DNA from: Verrucomicrobiales bacterium
Lineage (GTDB): Bacteria > Verrucomicrobiota > Verrucomicrobiia > Verrucomicrobiales > DEV007
DNA length: 51,798 bases
Direction of reading: 5' to 3'
Assembly (NCBI GenBank): GCA_024641425.1
Contig: JAHEDC010000001.1
Span: forward strand, 1-51,798
Shown in pieces: positions 8,771-17,545 of this stretch. Position 1 is the first letter of the stretch. Every line of letters starts with the position of its first letter. The notes under the pieces were generated by a model. The model did not search any database, was not told where the DNA came from, and worked only from the letters and a program-made list of their open reading frames with translations. Position numbers and translations under genes: made by a program.

Positions 8771-9284
8771 TTTCGCCGCCCTGCGGGTCGAAGGCGCGGC
8801 CTTCAACGGCGGCAATCTGGTCTCCCGCCCGCGCATGCCCCTCACCGACCGCAAGTCCGGATCGGCCTTCGTCATGACGGTGCCCGCCACCGCCGTCAGC
8901 GGCGGCTCCGGCCCGTGGGACACGATCACCGTCACGAGCCAGACCCTCGTCCTTGGAGGCCAAGGCATCCGCGCGATTACTTGGAGTCCCCATGTCGATG
9001 GGGGGCGCTACCTCATCGTCGGCGGTCCGGCCTCCACCGATGACGCCCTCGACCATCCCTCCGTCGCCCATTACAGTCTCTGGTCGTGGGATGGCTCGGG
9101 AGCGCCCGTCCTCCGCATCGCCGACCTCGCGCCCTACGCAAAGAGGCCTTCGGGTGTCGCCACCTTCACCATCCCGAACGTCACCGGGGCGCGTATTGCC
9201 TTCTCTGAGAACGAGACCTCGTGGAATCATAGCCGCGAGGCCGAGCACATCCTCCACTGGCCGGTGACGATTCTCTCTCCTTGA
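8763..9284 (+). pseudogene. Detached duplicate of the C-terminal domain of the large secreted protein
   Basis: The frame from RPDFAALRVEGAAFNGG to HWPVTILSP matches the last ~175 residues of the 3927-7577 product closely, with roughly 85% of residues the same by eye and most base differences at third codon positions. It has no start, signal peptide or upstream domains, and its first codons overlap the end of paralogue A. The frame is intact and the changes look synonymous, so it was probably under selection as part of a complete second copy before most of that copy was lost. Confidence 0.75.
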
Positions 9285-9301
9285 GCAGGGAATTGCGGCT
9301 C

Positions 9302-9341
9302 TTGCATAGGCATTGATTGGCGGATACATTGTAAATACAAT
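9302..9341 (+). promoter_or_regulatory. Promoter with overlapping dyad ATTGTA-AA-TACAAT; probable leaderless start
   Basis: TTGCAT (9302-9307) and TACATT (9325-9330) are 17 bases apart, a good sigma-70-type pair. Transcription would start about 9337, three bases before the ATG at 9340, so the mRNA would be essentially leaderless. The dyad ATTGTAAATACAAT (9328-9341) covers the -10 end and the start codon, a good place for a repressor. It differs from the palindrome at 7607-7620 by one central base. Confidence 0.5.
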
Positions 9342-10476
9342 GCCTTCTCGATTCTTACTGCTTACCCACAGCTTCCTTGCTCTTTGTGCTTCTATTGCTA
9401 TCGGAGAAGGTGCGGACATACGCTACCGCGTGACTCATCTTCAGGAGACCTATGGGAATGACCTGTTTTTCTATGGGATGTCACCTGGAGGGACCATAAG
9501 CGGCCAGTCGCCTAGCGCCTACACAACAATTCTGGGCGAGGACGTAAGAACCTTTCCCTATCCGTTTCGCGACAGCTCGCTGCTGGGATATCACGGTGAC
9601 ACGGGCGTGATTTACGCGGAAAGATACGATGGCGAGGGGGCGTTCTATAGTATTTTCACCATTGATCGCGATGGGAACATTGCGGATACGGGCTACGTCC
9701 CCCGAGGTACGAGCATGTTCCTCGGGCGACAGAACGGGCTGGGGCAGATTGTCGGCGACGAGGAGGGCGGATCGATCCCGGGTTCCGCGGGCTTCCTTTA
9801 CACGCCGGGCGTGGGAGCGCAGAGCTTCGACACCTTGGGCGGAGTGGATGTGACCCGATTCAGCGCGATCAACAATGCGGGCTGGATTATCGGCAACGGG
9901 ATTGGCACGACGGCGGAGGGCACGGTGGGCGGGGCCTGGCTGTGGGTGCCGGGACAGGAGGCGGTCCTCATCCGCGAGGGCTTTCCCGAGCCGGTGGCGA
10001 TCAACGACGCGGGGCAGATCGTGGGTTTCTCCGGTTCGGCGGGCTTCTTCTGGGAGAACGGGGCCTATCAGGTGATCTCCAATGTCCTCGTGCCCGATCC
10101 GAATAATCCGGCGATCATCCGCAATGCGGCGGGGCTTTCTGGTGCCTCCGATATTAACGCCTCTGGATCCGTCGTCGGAGCCTCTACTCTGCGAGCCACT
10201 CCCGGTTACAGTGGGCCTCTGGGCGAGCGTGGCTGGATATGGAGCAAATCGGAGGGGCTGTTATTCCTCGACGATTTGATCGATTCCTCCTCCGGTTACA
10301 CACTCGGATTGGGCATCTCGATTGCCACCGACGGAACGATTCTCGCCGCCGGACGTATTCCAGGTTGTAATGAAGTGCAGCATTTCCTCCTCACGCCGAT
10401 TCCGGAACCCGGAGCCCCCGCGCTCCTGCTTGTCGCGTCCGCATTCCTCCTCCTCCGCCGCCGCCGACGGCGATGA
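9340..10476 (+). CDS. HAF-repeat secreted protein with PEP-CTERM sorting signal (paralogue B)
   Basis: The 378-residue paralogue of the 7619 gene shares the same layout: a signal peptide ending near IGEGAD, a HAF-like repeat body (AINNAGWIIGNG, AINDAGQIVGFSG, DINASGSVVGAS) and a PEP-CTERM tail with PEP at 355-357 and six arginines directly before the stop. The tail marks it for exosortase cleavage and surface or matrix release. The ATG at 9340 starts the signal peptide; an upstream in-frame ATG at 9313 lies inside the promoter. Function is otherwise unknown. It is followed by a short remnant of the large protein's C-terminal module. Confidence 0.82.
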   Translation: MPSRFLLLTHSFLALCASIAIGEGADIRYRVTHLQETYGNDLFFYGMSPGGTISGQSPSAYTTILGEDVRTFPYPFRDSSLLGYHGDTGVIYAERYDGEGAFYSIFTIDRDGNIADTGYVPRGTSMFLGRQNGLGQIVGDEEGGSIPGSAGFLYTPGVGAQSFDTLGGVDVTRFSAINNAGWIIGNGIGTTAEGTVGGAWLWVPGQEAVLIREGFPEPVAINDAGQIVGFSGSAGFFWENGAYQVISNVLVPDPNNPAIIRNAAGLSGASDINASGSVVGASTLRATPGYSGPLGERGWIWSKSEGLLFLDDLIDSSSGYTLGLGISIATDGTILAAGRIPGCNEVQHFLLTPIPEPGAPALLLVASAFLLLRRRRRR

Positions 10477-10494
10477 GAGCCCGTCCCTCCGACC

Positions 10495-10545
10495 CGACGA
10501 TTGGAGGGCGCGGCGTTCAAATGGTGGTAACATCGTCGTCGCCTC
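10495..10545 (+). pseudogene. Short degenerate remnant of the duplicated C-terminal module (third copy)
   Basis: Just after paralogue B, TTGGAGGGCGCGGCGTTCAA followed by ATGGTGGTAACATCGTC resembles the codons for VEGAAFNGGNLV at the start of the copy at 8763, but with one extra base that breaks the frame. It lies in the same relative position (directly after a PEP-CTERM gene) as the 8763 copy. The match is short, so confidence is moderate. Confidence 0.45.
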
Positions 10546-10627
10546 CATGCGCGCCGCCATTCTCTTGAGCGTTCCCGTCGTGGTTGATACCGGGAAAGGG
10601 CAGAGCTTGTTGAAAGCGCATTAGCAG

Positions 10628-10740
10628 CGTCCGCCGTAGCTCGGATTTGCCATCCGTGTCCGTGGAGCGGAGTTGCGTCACGCACATGCAAGAGGGCAGA
10701 GATGCCCTCTTCACAAGCGGGCAAGATGCCCGCGCCACCA
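10628..10740. repeat. Dispersed intergenic repeat, copy 2
   Basis: This is the second copy of the element at 3003-3110. It shares the blocks CCATCCGTGTCCG, GCGGAGTTGC, GTCACGCACA and AGAGGGCAGAGATGCCC, and ends in GCGGGCAAGATGCCCGCGCC. Together with the module remnant at 10495 it fills most of the 324-base gap between 10476 and 10801. No gene is seen in that gap. Confidence 0.7.
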
Positions 10741-10800
10741 TTACTTCGGAAACCTTAAGCATTTCCTCGCGATTCCCGCCGTCACGTTTATTCTAGGCGG

Positions 10801-12261
10801 ATGATCCGATCCCTTGCCGCGGCCGCCGCGCTTATCCTTTCCGCCATCGCCTCCCCTGCGCTCGACTACGTTCCGGTGCGCGATTCGCCGCCCGCGATCG
10901 CGCGGGAGTTCCGCGCGGCGTGGATCGCGACCGTTTTCAACATCAACTGGCCGTCGCGTCCCGGCCTGCCCGCCGCCACCCAAAAGGCCGAACTCGCCCG
11001 GATGCTCGACCGCGCCGCCGCGATGAACCTGAACGCGGTCATCCTCCAGGTGCGGCCCGGCTGCGACGCCCTCTACGAATCCAAGCTCGACCCGTGGTCG
11101 AACTGGCTCACCGGCACGATGGGGCAGTCGCCCGGCTACGACCCGCTCGCCTTCGCCGTGGCCGAGGCCCACGCCCGGGGCCTCGAACTTCACGCCTGGT
11201 TCAACCCGTTCCGTGCCCTTTCCTCGCCGAACATCACGGCGTCATCCGGTCACGTCACGCGGCGGCATCCCGACTGGGTGCGCAAGTACAACGGCAAGGT
11301 CTGGCTTGATCCGGGCCTCAAGGACGCCCGCGAATTCGCCCTCCGCGTCATGCTCGACGTGGTGAAACGCTATGACGTCGATGGCATCCATATCGACGAC
11401 TATTTCTACCCGTATCCGGAGGGAAAAAGCGCGGGCGAGTTTCCCGACGCGGCTTCCTACAAGGCCAGCGGCTCCCGTCTGGCTCGCGACGATTGGCGGC
11501 GCGCGAACATCGACGGTTTCGTCGAGGAACTCTACCGTTCGATCAAGTCCTCGAAGCCCTGGGTGAAATTCGGCATCAGCCCCTTCGGCATCTGGCGGCC
11601 CGGTGTTCCGTCCGGCACGACGGCCTCGCTCGACGCCTACGGCATGCTCTACGCCGATTCACGGAGGTGGCTGCGCGAGGGCTGGTGCGACTATTTCAGC
11701 CCCCAGCTCTACTGGCCGATCGCCGGCGAGCAGGGCTACGCGAAACTCCTGAGCTGGTGGGACAGCGAGAACGTCAAGCACCGCCACGTCTGGCCCGGCA
11801 TCGCCGCCGACCGCATCGGGGCCAGCCGCCCCGCCTCCGAGCACGGACGCCAGATCGAACTCGCCCGCGGCGGCACGAGCGCCGGACACGTCCACTGGAA
11901 CCTCAAGCCCCTCCTCGCCGACACCCGCGGCGTCGCGGGCATGCTCGCGAAATCGCACTACGCGCAAAAAGCTCTCGTTCCCCCGAGTCCGTGGCTCAGC
12001 CGCAGCAGCCAGGCCGAGCCAAAACTCTCCGTCCGCGCGGAAGGCGGCGCACTCTACGTCGATTGGAAAACCTCCGGCCCGACCCCGCGCAACTACGCCG
12101 TGCAGGTGAAAATCAACGGCCGCTGGCAGGCCCCGAACATCTCGGCCGGCTTCCGCAAGGGCGTCCGCCTCCCGGGGAGTCCCGCACCTGAAGCCATCGC
12201 CGTCACCGCCGTCAACATCTACGGCACCGCCAGCCGCCCGACCGTGGTGGGCCGAAGATAG
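10801..12261 (+). CDS. Secreted GHL10-family glycoside hydrolase-like protein (DUF187)
   Basis: The 486-residue protein has a signal peptide (MIRSLAAAAALILSAIASPA) followed by a TIM-barrel of the GHL10 type. Typical blocks are EFRAAWIATVFNINWPS, LNAVILQVRPGCDALYES, LELHAWFNPFRA, DVDGIHIDDYFYPYP and FGISPFGIW. DigH, a characterised member, cleaves denuded peptidoglycan glycan strands, so an envelope polysaccharide is the likely substrate. The last ~90 residues form a fibronectin-III-like extension. The start follows AGGCGG closely. panC follows 57 bases later but is unrelated. Confidence 0.88.
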   Translation: MIRSLAAAAALILSAIASPALDYVPVRDSPPAIAREFRAAWIATVFNINWPSRPGLPAATQKAELARMLDRAAAMNLNAVILQVRPGCDALYESKLDPWSNWLTGTMGQSPGYDPLAFAVAEAHARGLELHAWFNPFRALSSPNITASSGHVTRRHPDWVRKYNGKVWLDPGLKDAREFALRVMLDVVKRYDVDGIHIDDYFYPYPEGKSAGEFPDAASYKASGSRLARDDWRRANIDGFVEELYRSIKSSKPWVKFGISPFGIWRPGVPSGTTASLDAYGMLYADSRRWLREGWCDYFSPQLYWPIAGEQGYAKLLSWWDSENVKHRHVWPGIAADRIGASRPASEHGRQIELARGGTSAGHVHWNLKPLLADTRGVAGMLAKSHYAQKALVPPSPWLSRSSQAEPKLSVRAEGGALYVDWKTSGPTPRNYAVQVKINGRWQAPNISAGFRKGVRLPGSPAPEAIAVTAVNIYGTASRPTVVGRR

Positions 12262-12318
12262 GCGCCAAAAGCCGCATTGGATTCGCCCGGCGCGCGTGTT
12301 AGGGTCGCTTCCCGACAA

Positions 12319-13170
12319 ATGCGGATTATTGACAACGCGGAGGCGATGTCCTCTCTTTCCCTGACAAGCCCCGTGGTGCTCGTTCCCACGATGGGAGCCC
12401 TTCACACAGGCCACGTGCGCCTCATGGAGAAGGCACGGGAACTCGCAGGAGAAGACGGATCGGTCGTCGCGAGTCTTTTCGTCAATCCAATCCAATTCGG
12501 CCCCACCGAGGACTTCGACGCCTATCCGCGCACCCCTCGCGAAGATCTGGAAAAGTGCCGCGCGGCAGGTGTCGATGCCGTTTTCCAACCCTCGGCGGAT
12601 TCGATGTACGCGCGCGACCGCAGTGTCGATGTCGTCGAGTCCGATCTTTCCTCGCGGCTTTGTGGCGCGAGTCGTCCGGGTCACTTCGCCGGCGTCTGCA
12701 CCGTGGTGTTGAAACTCTTTCATCTCGTCCGCCCCCATGCCGCTGTTTTCGGAAAAAAAGACTACCAACAACTCGCGATTATCCGGCGCATGGTGCGCGA
12801 CCTGAATATTCCGGTCACCATTCACGGAGCCGAAACGGTCCGCGAGCCTGACGGACTCGCCATGAGTTCGCGTAACGTCCGCCTGTCCGCCGCGGAACGG
12901 GCCGAAGCGCCCGCTCTCCACAAATCCCTTTGCGAAACGGCGGCCCGAATCGTGAAGGGCGAAACCCACGGGCCTTCCCTCCGGCAGCATATGCAGAGCA
13001 TGCTTCGGCAAAGGGCTCCGCTCGCCCGGATCGACTACATGGAAATCGTGGACCGTGATGCCCTCCGCCCGATCGACGCGCTGGAAGACAAGGCGCTCCT
13101 TGTGGCAGCGGTCTTCTTCGGAAAAACGCGGCTCATCGACAACCTCGAAATTCCCCACCCTTCGTCCTGA
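12319..13170 (+). CDS. panC: Pantothenate synthetase (pantoate-beta-alanine ligase)
   Basis: The enzyme joins pantoate and beta-alanine with ATP in the coenzyme A pathway. The 283-residue product has the nucleotidyl-transferase signature VPTMGALHTGH near residue 25, FVNPIQFGPTEDFDAYPRT, the GAsRPGHFAGVCTVVLKLF block, GKKDYQQL and MSSRNVRLS. The ATG at 12319 gives a normal start; the frame extends 14 codons further upstream, across a possible promoter (TTGGAT at 12277, TAGGGT at 12300, spacing 17). The leader would then be only about 7 bases. nadB begins 11 bases after the stop, suggesting one cofactor-synthesis operon. Confidence 0.95.
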   Translation: MRIIDNAEAMSSLSLTSPVVLVPTMGALHTGHVRLMEKARELAGEDGSVVASLFVNPIQFGPTEDFDAYPRTPREDLEKCRAAGVDAVFQPSADSMYARDRSVDVVESDLSSRLCGASRPGHFAGVCTVVLKLFHLVRPHAAVFGKKDYQQLAIIRRMVRDLNIPVTIHGAETVREPDGLAMSSRNVRLSAAERAEAPALHKSLCETAARIVKGETHGPSLRQHMQSMLRQRAPLARIDYMEIVDRDALRPIDALEDKALLVAAVFFGKTRLIDNLEIPHPSS

Positions 13171-13180
13171 CCTCCCCCTT

Positions 13181-14791
13181 ATGAGCACCACGCGAGAATT
13201 CGATTTCCTCGTGATCGGCAGCGGCATCGCGGGCCTGAGCTTCGCCCTTCAGGCCGCGAAGCACGGATCAGTCGCCGTCGTAACCAAACGCGACGCCGTG
13301 GAATCAAACACGGCCTGGGCCCAGGGCGGGATTTCCTGTGTCACCGGGCCCGACGATTCCTTCGATCTCCATGTCGCCGACACCCTGGATGCAGGGGCCG
13401 GGCTCTGTAAGGAGGACGTTGTGCGTGCCATCGTAAGCGACGGCCCGGCACGCATCGCAGACCTCATGCGCCTGGGTGTCGATTTCGACACCCACCAGAA
13501 CGATGGCATGGAAGAGATCGACCTGGGGAAGGAAGGCGGCCACTCGACCCGCCGTATCCTCCACGCGCGGGACACCACGGGCCGGGAAATCGCGGAAAAA
13601 CTACTCGCGGCGGCACGGGCGGAACCAACGATCGCTTTCTTCGAGAACCACTACGCCATCGATCTCATCACGAAACGGAAACTTGGTTTTGTCACGGAGG
13701 ATCAGTGCCTCGGCATCTACGCGCTTGCTGAGGATAGTGGCGAGATCATCAGCTTCCGCTCCGACCGGGTGATCCTCTGTACCGGGGGCTGCGGCAAGGT
13801 CTATCTTTACACCACGAATCCGGGAGTGGCGACAGGCGACGGCGTGGCCATGGCCTGGCGGGCGGGAGCCGCGATCGCGGATATGGAATTCATCCAGTTC
13901 CATCCTACCTGCCTCTACCACCACAAGCTCCGCTCGTTTCTGATCTCCGAGGCCGTCCGGGGAGAGGGTGGAGTGCTCGTCGACAAGCATGGAAATCCCT
14001 TCATGCAGAATTATGATCGCCGCGAATCGCTCGCGCCACGGGACATTGTAGCCCGCGCGATCGACCATGAGATCAAGCGCACTGGCGGACCCTGCGTCTA
14101 CGTCGACATCACAGGCAAGCCCCGGAAATTCCTTCAGGATCGCTTTCCCTATATCTACCAGACCTGCCTCGATGCTGGAATCGACATGGCAACGGAGGCG
14201 ATTCCCGTCGTCCCCGCCGCCCATTACCAATGCGGCGGTATTCAGACCGATGTGAACGGAAGGACCAGTATGCGTGGTCTCTATGCCGTGGGGGAGGTCG
14301 CGTGTACCGGCCTGCACGGAGCGAATCGGCTCGCGAGCAATTCGCTGCTCGAGGGCGCGGTTGTGGCGCATCGCGCGTGCGCCGATATCGTCACCCACGA
14401 TCCGCCGGACGGGGCATCCCCACGCGAATACGACATCCCCGCCTGGGTCAGCGGCGACGTGCAGGACTTGGACGAACTCGTCGTCATCTACCACAACTGG
14501 GACGAGATCCGCCGCCTGATGTGGGACTATGTTTCCATCGTCCGCACCGACAAACGTCTGAAACGCGCCGCCACCCGCCTGACCAATCTCCGCCGCGAGG
14601 TCCAGGAATTCTATTGGAACTTCAAGATCACCGCCGATCTTCTCGAACTTCGGAACCTCGTCGACACCGCTTCCCTCATCGTCGATTCCGCCGCCAGCCG
14701 GAAGGAAAGCCGGGGCCTGCACTACACGCTCGACTACCCGGCGACCGATGATTCGCGCCCCCCGCAGGATACCGTTCTTCAGCGAACGTGA
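13181..14791 (+). CDS. nadB: L-aspartate oxidase
   Basis: NadB oxidises L-aspartate to iminoaspartate with FAD in NAD synthesis. The 536-residue product shows the FAD-binding GSGIAGLSFALQAAK at the N-terminus, SNTAWAQGGI, GGHSTRRILHARDTTGREI, the catalytic-region block EFIQFHPT, and YAVGEVACTGLHGANRLASNSLLE near residue 370. The C-terminal helical domain is complete. The ATG at 13181 follows panC closely; a longer upstream frame lies inside panC. The partner nadA is not in the window. Confidence 0.95.
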   Translation: MSTTREFDFLVIGSGIAGLSFALQAAKHGSVAVVTKRDAVESNTAWAQGGISCVTGPDDSFDLHVADTLDAGAGLCKEDVVRAIVSDGPARIADLMRLGVDFDTHQNDGMEEIDLGKEGGHSTRRILHARDTTGREIAEKLLAAARAEPTIAFFENHYAIDLITKRKLGFVTEDQCLGIYALAEDSGEIISFRSDRVILCTGGCGKVYLYTTNPGVATGDGVAMAWRAGAAIADMEFIQFHPTCLYHHKLRSFLISEAVRGEGGVLVDKHGNPFMQNYDRRESLAPRDIVARAIDHEIKRTGGPCVYVDITGKPRKFLQDRFPYIYQTCLDAGIDMATEAIPVVPAAHYQCGGIQTDVNGRTSMRGLYAVGEVACTGLHGANRLASNSLLEGAVVAHRACADIVTHDPPDGASPREYDIPAWVSGDVQDLDELVVIYHNWDEIRRLMWDYVSIVRTDKRLKRAATRLTNLRREVQEFYWNFKITADLLELRNLVDTASLIVDSAASRKESRGLHYTLDYPATDDSRPPQDTVLQRT

Positions 14792-14829
14792 TGAGGAAAT
14801 CCGCGCGCCTGGCATGCCTGTATTGAGGC

Positions 14830-14858
14830 TTGCATGTGGGCGGCCTTCCCGCTACTAT
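14830..14858 (+). promoter_or_regulatory. Sigma-70-type promoter upstream of the 14907 gene
   Basis: TTGCAT (14830-14835) and TACTAT (14853-14858) are separated by 17 bases. Transcription would start near 14865, about 40 bases before the ATG at 14907. TTGCAT also serves as the -35 box before 9340, and TACTAT as the -10 box before the exosortase. Confidence 0.55.
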
Positions 14859-14906
14859 CCGGATTTCCGTTAACCAGCCAGCTCGTTTCAGTTTTCGCCG
14901 CGATTC

Positions 14907-15926
14907 ATGTTGCGCACAAAACTCCAGCTCCTCGCCACCGGCCTGCTTCTGCTCCTTCCGACCTCCGCGCTCCTTGCGCAACGTGAGGTCGCCTCCGCCG
15001 GCACATCATCGGCGAGCGCCCTCCGCTATACCCGCGGCCCCGATCCCCTCGCGGGAACAAGGGTGAGCCCGCTGGACGCGATGCGCGAACGCCCCATGGA
15101 ATTCTACGAGAAGCCTTCGGAGAAACCGGAGAAGGAATCCGTCCCGAAACCGGAGAAGCCCGCCCCCATCGTGGAGCAACCCCCCGCTTCCGCACAACAG
15201 GTCTACAACCCCGGAATTCCACGCAAGGCCTCGGGCACCCCCCTGCACCCGCTCAAACGCAGCATCACCAGCACCGTCTTCTGGATCGGCGAAATGCCGT
15301 CGGGAAGAAACAAGGTCCCGAACCACAAGAGTAGCTGGGACGGCAACTGGATGCAGAATTACGGCGGCTACGACGACCCGAATCCTTCCAATCGAATCAA
15401 TTACCGACCGAAGGGCTTCATCCCCAAACTAAACAGCTTCTATGTCGCGTTGCCCTACAACGACGTCATGGGCTATGCCCGTCACAAGGCGGAGGCGTCT
15501 CGGGTCATCCCATGGTTCAAGACCTGCTTCTCCGGTCACGGGAAAACCGTCTGCAAGGGCCGCTGGGTCGCCATCCGTTATGGCAGCAAAGTCTGTTTTG
15601 CCCAGTGGGAGGACTGCGGTCCCTTCGAGACGAACGATTGGCAATATGTCTTTGGCAACAGCCGACCCAAGACCCCGCACAACAAGGGTGCCGGGATCGA
15701 TGTGTCCCCAGCCGTGCGGGATTTCCTTGGCATTCAAAGTGGCGCCAAGGTAGACTGGCGCTTTGTGGAAGCCGCCGATGTGGCGCCGGGGCCATGGCGA
15801 CTTTACGGCCAGGACAAAGGGATCCAGAGGGTGGCCCAGGACTCCGACGCCCAGAAGAAGGCCGACATGGATCGGCTTTACAAGGCTCGCGAGGAGTGGT
15901 TGAGGCGCCAAAGCCTCCCCCGGTAA
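14907..15926 (+). CDS. Secreted protein of unknown function with barrel-like C-terminal domain
   Basis: The 339-residue product begins with a clear signal peptide ending SALLAQ (about residue 26). A low-complexity charged linker follows (EKPSEKPEKESVPKPEKPAP). The folded part (about 125-310) contains FYVALPYNDV, four cysteines (CFSGHGKTVCKG, VCFAQWEDCGPF) and KGAGIDVSPAVRDFLGI. The WEDCGPFE...GIDVSPAVRDFLG pattern resembles double-psi beta-barrel proteins of the RlpA/3D type, which act on cell-wall glycans, but I cannot confirm this. It is convergent with the hydrolase at 15956. Confidence 0.75.
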   Translation: MLRTKLQLLATGLLLLLPTSALLAQREVASAGTSSASALRYTRGPDPLAGTRVSPLDAMRERPMEFYEKPSEKPEKESVPKPEKPAPIVEQPPASAQQVYNPGIPRKASGTPLHPLKRSITSTVFWIGEMPSGRNKVPNHKSSWDGNWMQNYGGYDDPNPSNRINYRPKGFIPKLNSFYVALPYNDVMGYARHKAEASRVIPWFKTCFSGHGKTVCKGRWVAIRYGSKVCFAQWEDCGPFETNDWQYVFGNSRPKTPHNKGAGIDVSPAVRDFLGIQSGAKVDWRFVEAADVAPGPWRLYGQDKGIQRVAQDSDAQKKADMDRLYKAREEWLRRQSLPR

Positions 15927-15955
15927 GAGCGCGCGTTTCCGTCAGCTGGCGGTCT

Positions 15956-16792
15956 CTATCGTCCTCCCACCTGCACGGCTTCCATTCGGTCGCGCCTGGC
16001 TTTGCCCTTGTGTTCCTCCTCCAGTGTCCGGTCAAAGGAACCGTCGCGGAGGAACGCCAGCGTCTGCGCGAGGACAGTGGAATTCGCAGGCAAACCCATG
16101 TGACCGCAGCGGACGGTCGTGAAGTCGTCCATCCCCGCGAGCTTCCCACTCTCTACGGCGACCACCCCGTCATCGGCACCGGGAAGCATCCGGGACACAA
16201 CCGGGAGGCCGACATCGCGGCCCATGATCACACCGAGCGGAAAATCGGCAGGACCAAGCCGGGCCGCCATCGCCTCGTGCGCGGTGCCGAGAAGACGCGC
16301 CGGTTCGCCGAAGATGCCAATGAACAATTTCCAGTCCTTCACGTGGTCCACGGCTTCGATTCCGTGATTGGGCGGCGCGATGAGCACGGTACGCCCCAGA
16401 TTCTCCGGACGGTGCCGGGCGATGAAATCGCGGATCATGAGGCACCCCATGGAGTGGCCTACGAAATGGATCTTCCGAGTCGGGTCGGGACAGTGTTCTC
16501 GAACGCCCTCGCTGATCCGCTTCTCGACCACTTGCCCTGGCATTTCGCTACGCGCGTCGTACAGAATGCTCACCACCTCGTAACCCTGACGGTTGAGAAA
16601 CTTGGCCGTCGGACGCATGGAGTCGCGGAGCCAGGCCCATCCATGGACGATGACGACATAGTCGCCCGATCCCACGCGCACCTCTGGCTTCCGCTGGGAC
16701 ACAACCGGCATGAAATAGCCCGCGCGGGCGTTTCCGGCGGGGGCGATCAGAAGGCCGAGGAAAAGGATCCGGATGAAGCGTGGCAGGGGCAT
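15956..16792 (-). CDS. Exported alpha/beta-hydrolase, lipase-like
   Basis: The 278-residue product starts with a signal peptide or membrane anchor (MPLPRFIRILFLGLLIAPAG). It has an oxyanion HG at residues 50-51, the nucleophile elbow GHSMG at 112-116, a probable acid in GADDGVV and a histidine in RCGHMGL. This is the layout of triacylglycerol-lipase or PGAP1-like esterases; the substrate is unknown. The frame extends 14 codons further upstream, to 16834, into the terminator side. It lies downstream of the ssb terminator, so it probably has its own transcription. Confidence 0.82.
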   Translation of the reverse strand: MPLPRFIRILFLGLLIAPAGNARAGYFMPVVSQRKPEVRVGSGDYVVIVHGWAWLRDSMRPTAKFLNRQGYEVVSILYDARSEMPGQVVEKRISEGVREHCPDPTRKIHFVGHSMGCLMIRDFIARHRPENLGRTVLIAPPNHGIEAVDHVKDWKLFIGIFGEPARLLGTAHEAMAARLGPADFPLGVIMGRDVGLPVVSRMLPGADDGVVAVESGKLAGMDDFTTVRCGHMGLPANSTVLAQTLAFLRDGSFDRTLEEEHKGKARRDRMEAVQVGGR

Positions 16793-16839
16793 GGGAGGAA
16801 TATCGACCGTCAGTGACCCGGCGCAAGCGCGCAAAGCAA

Positions 16840-16870
16840 AGGCCAGCGCCCCTCAAAGGGACGCTGGCCT
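16840..16870 (-). terminator. Intrinsic terminator of the prs-ssb operon
   Basis: AGGCCAGCG and CGCTGGCCT pair perfectly (9 bp), with further CCC/GGG pairing inside. Read on the minus strand the hairpin is followed by TTTGCTTTGC. It lies 33 bases after the ssb stop. Confidence 0.75.
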
Positions 16871-16903
16871 CACCAAAAACGCCAAAAAGTGGGATGCGGA
16901 GTC

Positions 16904-17440
16904 CTAAAACGGAATATCGTCGTCCTCGTCGATGCGCGTGTCGAACTGCGCCCCGTCGTTGTCAGGAGGCGAAGGCCGGCCTCCCCCCCCGCGGGAATCC
17001 CCCCCGCGGGATTCGCCGCCCCCACCACCGCTGCCGCGGGCATAACCGCCGCCGCCGCCTCGATTTTCATAGGAACCGCCGCCTCCTCCGTCACCCCCGC
17101 CGCCTTCGCGCCCTCCAAGGAATTGCATGACCTCGCCGACGACCTTGAGCTTACTGCGCTTCTGCCCGGACTGCTTGTCCTCCCAGGAATCGAGTTGCAG
17201 GCGTCCCTCGATGTAAACCGGACGGCCCTTCTGGAGGTATTGCTGGGCGAGCTCGGCCTGGCGCCCCCAGAGCGTCACGTCGACGAAGGTGGTCTCCTCT
17301 CGCTTCTCTCCGTTCTCCTGGGTGAAGTAGCGGTTGGTGGCAAGTGCCAGTTCCGCCACGGCGTTGCCCTTGGGCGTGTAACGTACCTCTGGATCGCGGG
17401 TAAGGTTTCCGATCAGGATGACTTTGTTGACGCTGGCCAT
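16904..17440 (-). CDS. ssb: Single-stranded DNA-binding protein
   Basis: SSB coats single-stranded DNA in replication and repair. The 178-residue product has the OB-fold domain (1-105) with VNKVILIGNLTRDPEVRYT, FVDVTLWGRQAELAQQYL and GRPVYIEGRLQ. A glycine-rich linker (about 115-155) and the acidic tip DDDIPF, which recruits partner proteins, complete it. It is the last gene of the minus-strand prs operon and is followed by a hairpin terminator. Confidence 0.96.
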   Translation of the reverse strand: MASVNKVILIGNLTRDPEVRYTPKGNAVAELALATNRYFTQENGEKREETTFVDVTLWGRQAELAQQYLQKGRPVYIEGRLQLDSWEDKQSGQKRSKLKVVGEVMQFLGGREGGGGDGGGGGSYENRGGGGGYARGSGGGGGESRGGDSRGGGGRPSPPDNDGAQFDTRIDEDDDIPF

Positions 17441-17545
17441 AGGATTTGAGCTTTGGAATTGAAGGGGGGATTGCCAGACCGCGGATTGAGCCTCGACGTG
17501 GATTTCCCTCCCGGACTGAGGAGAAGTGGGATGCCGGTCTCCGCC

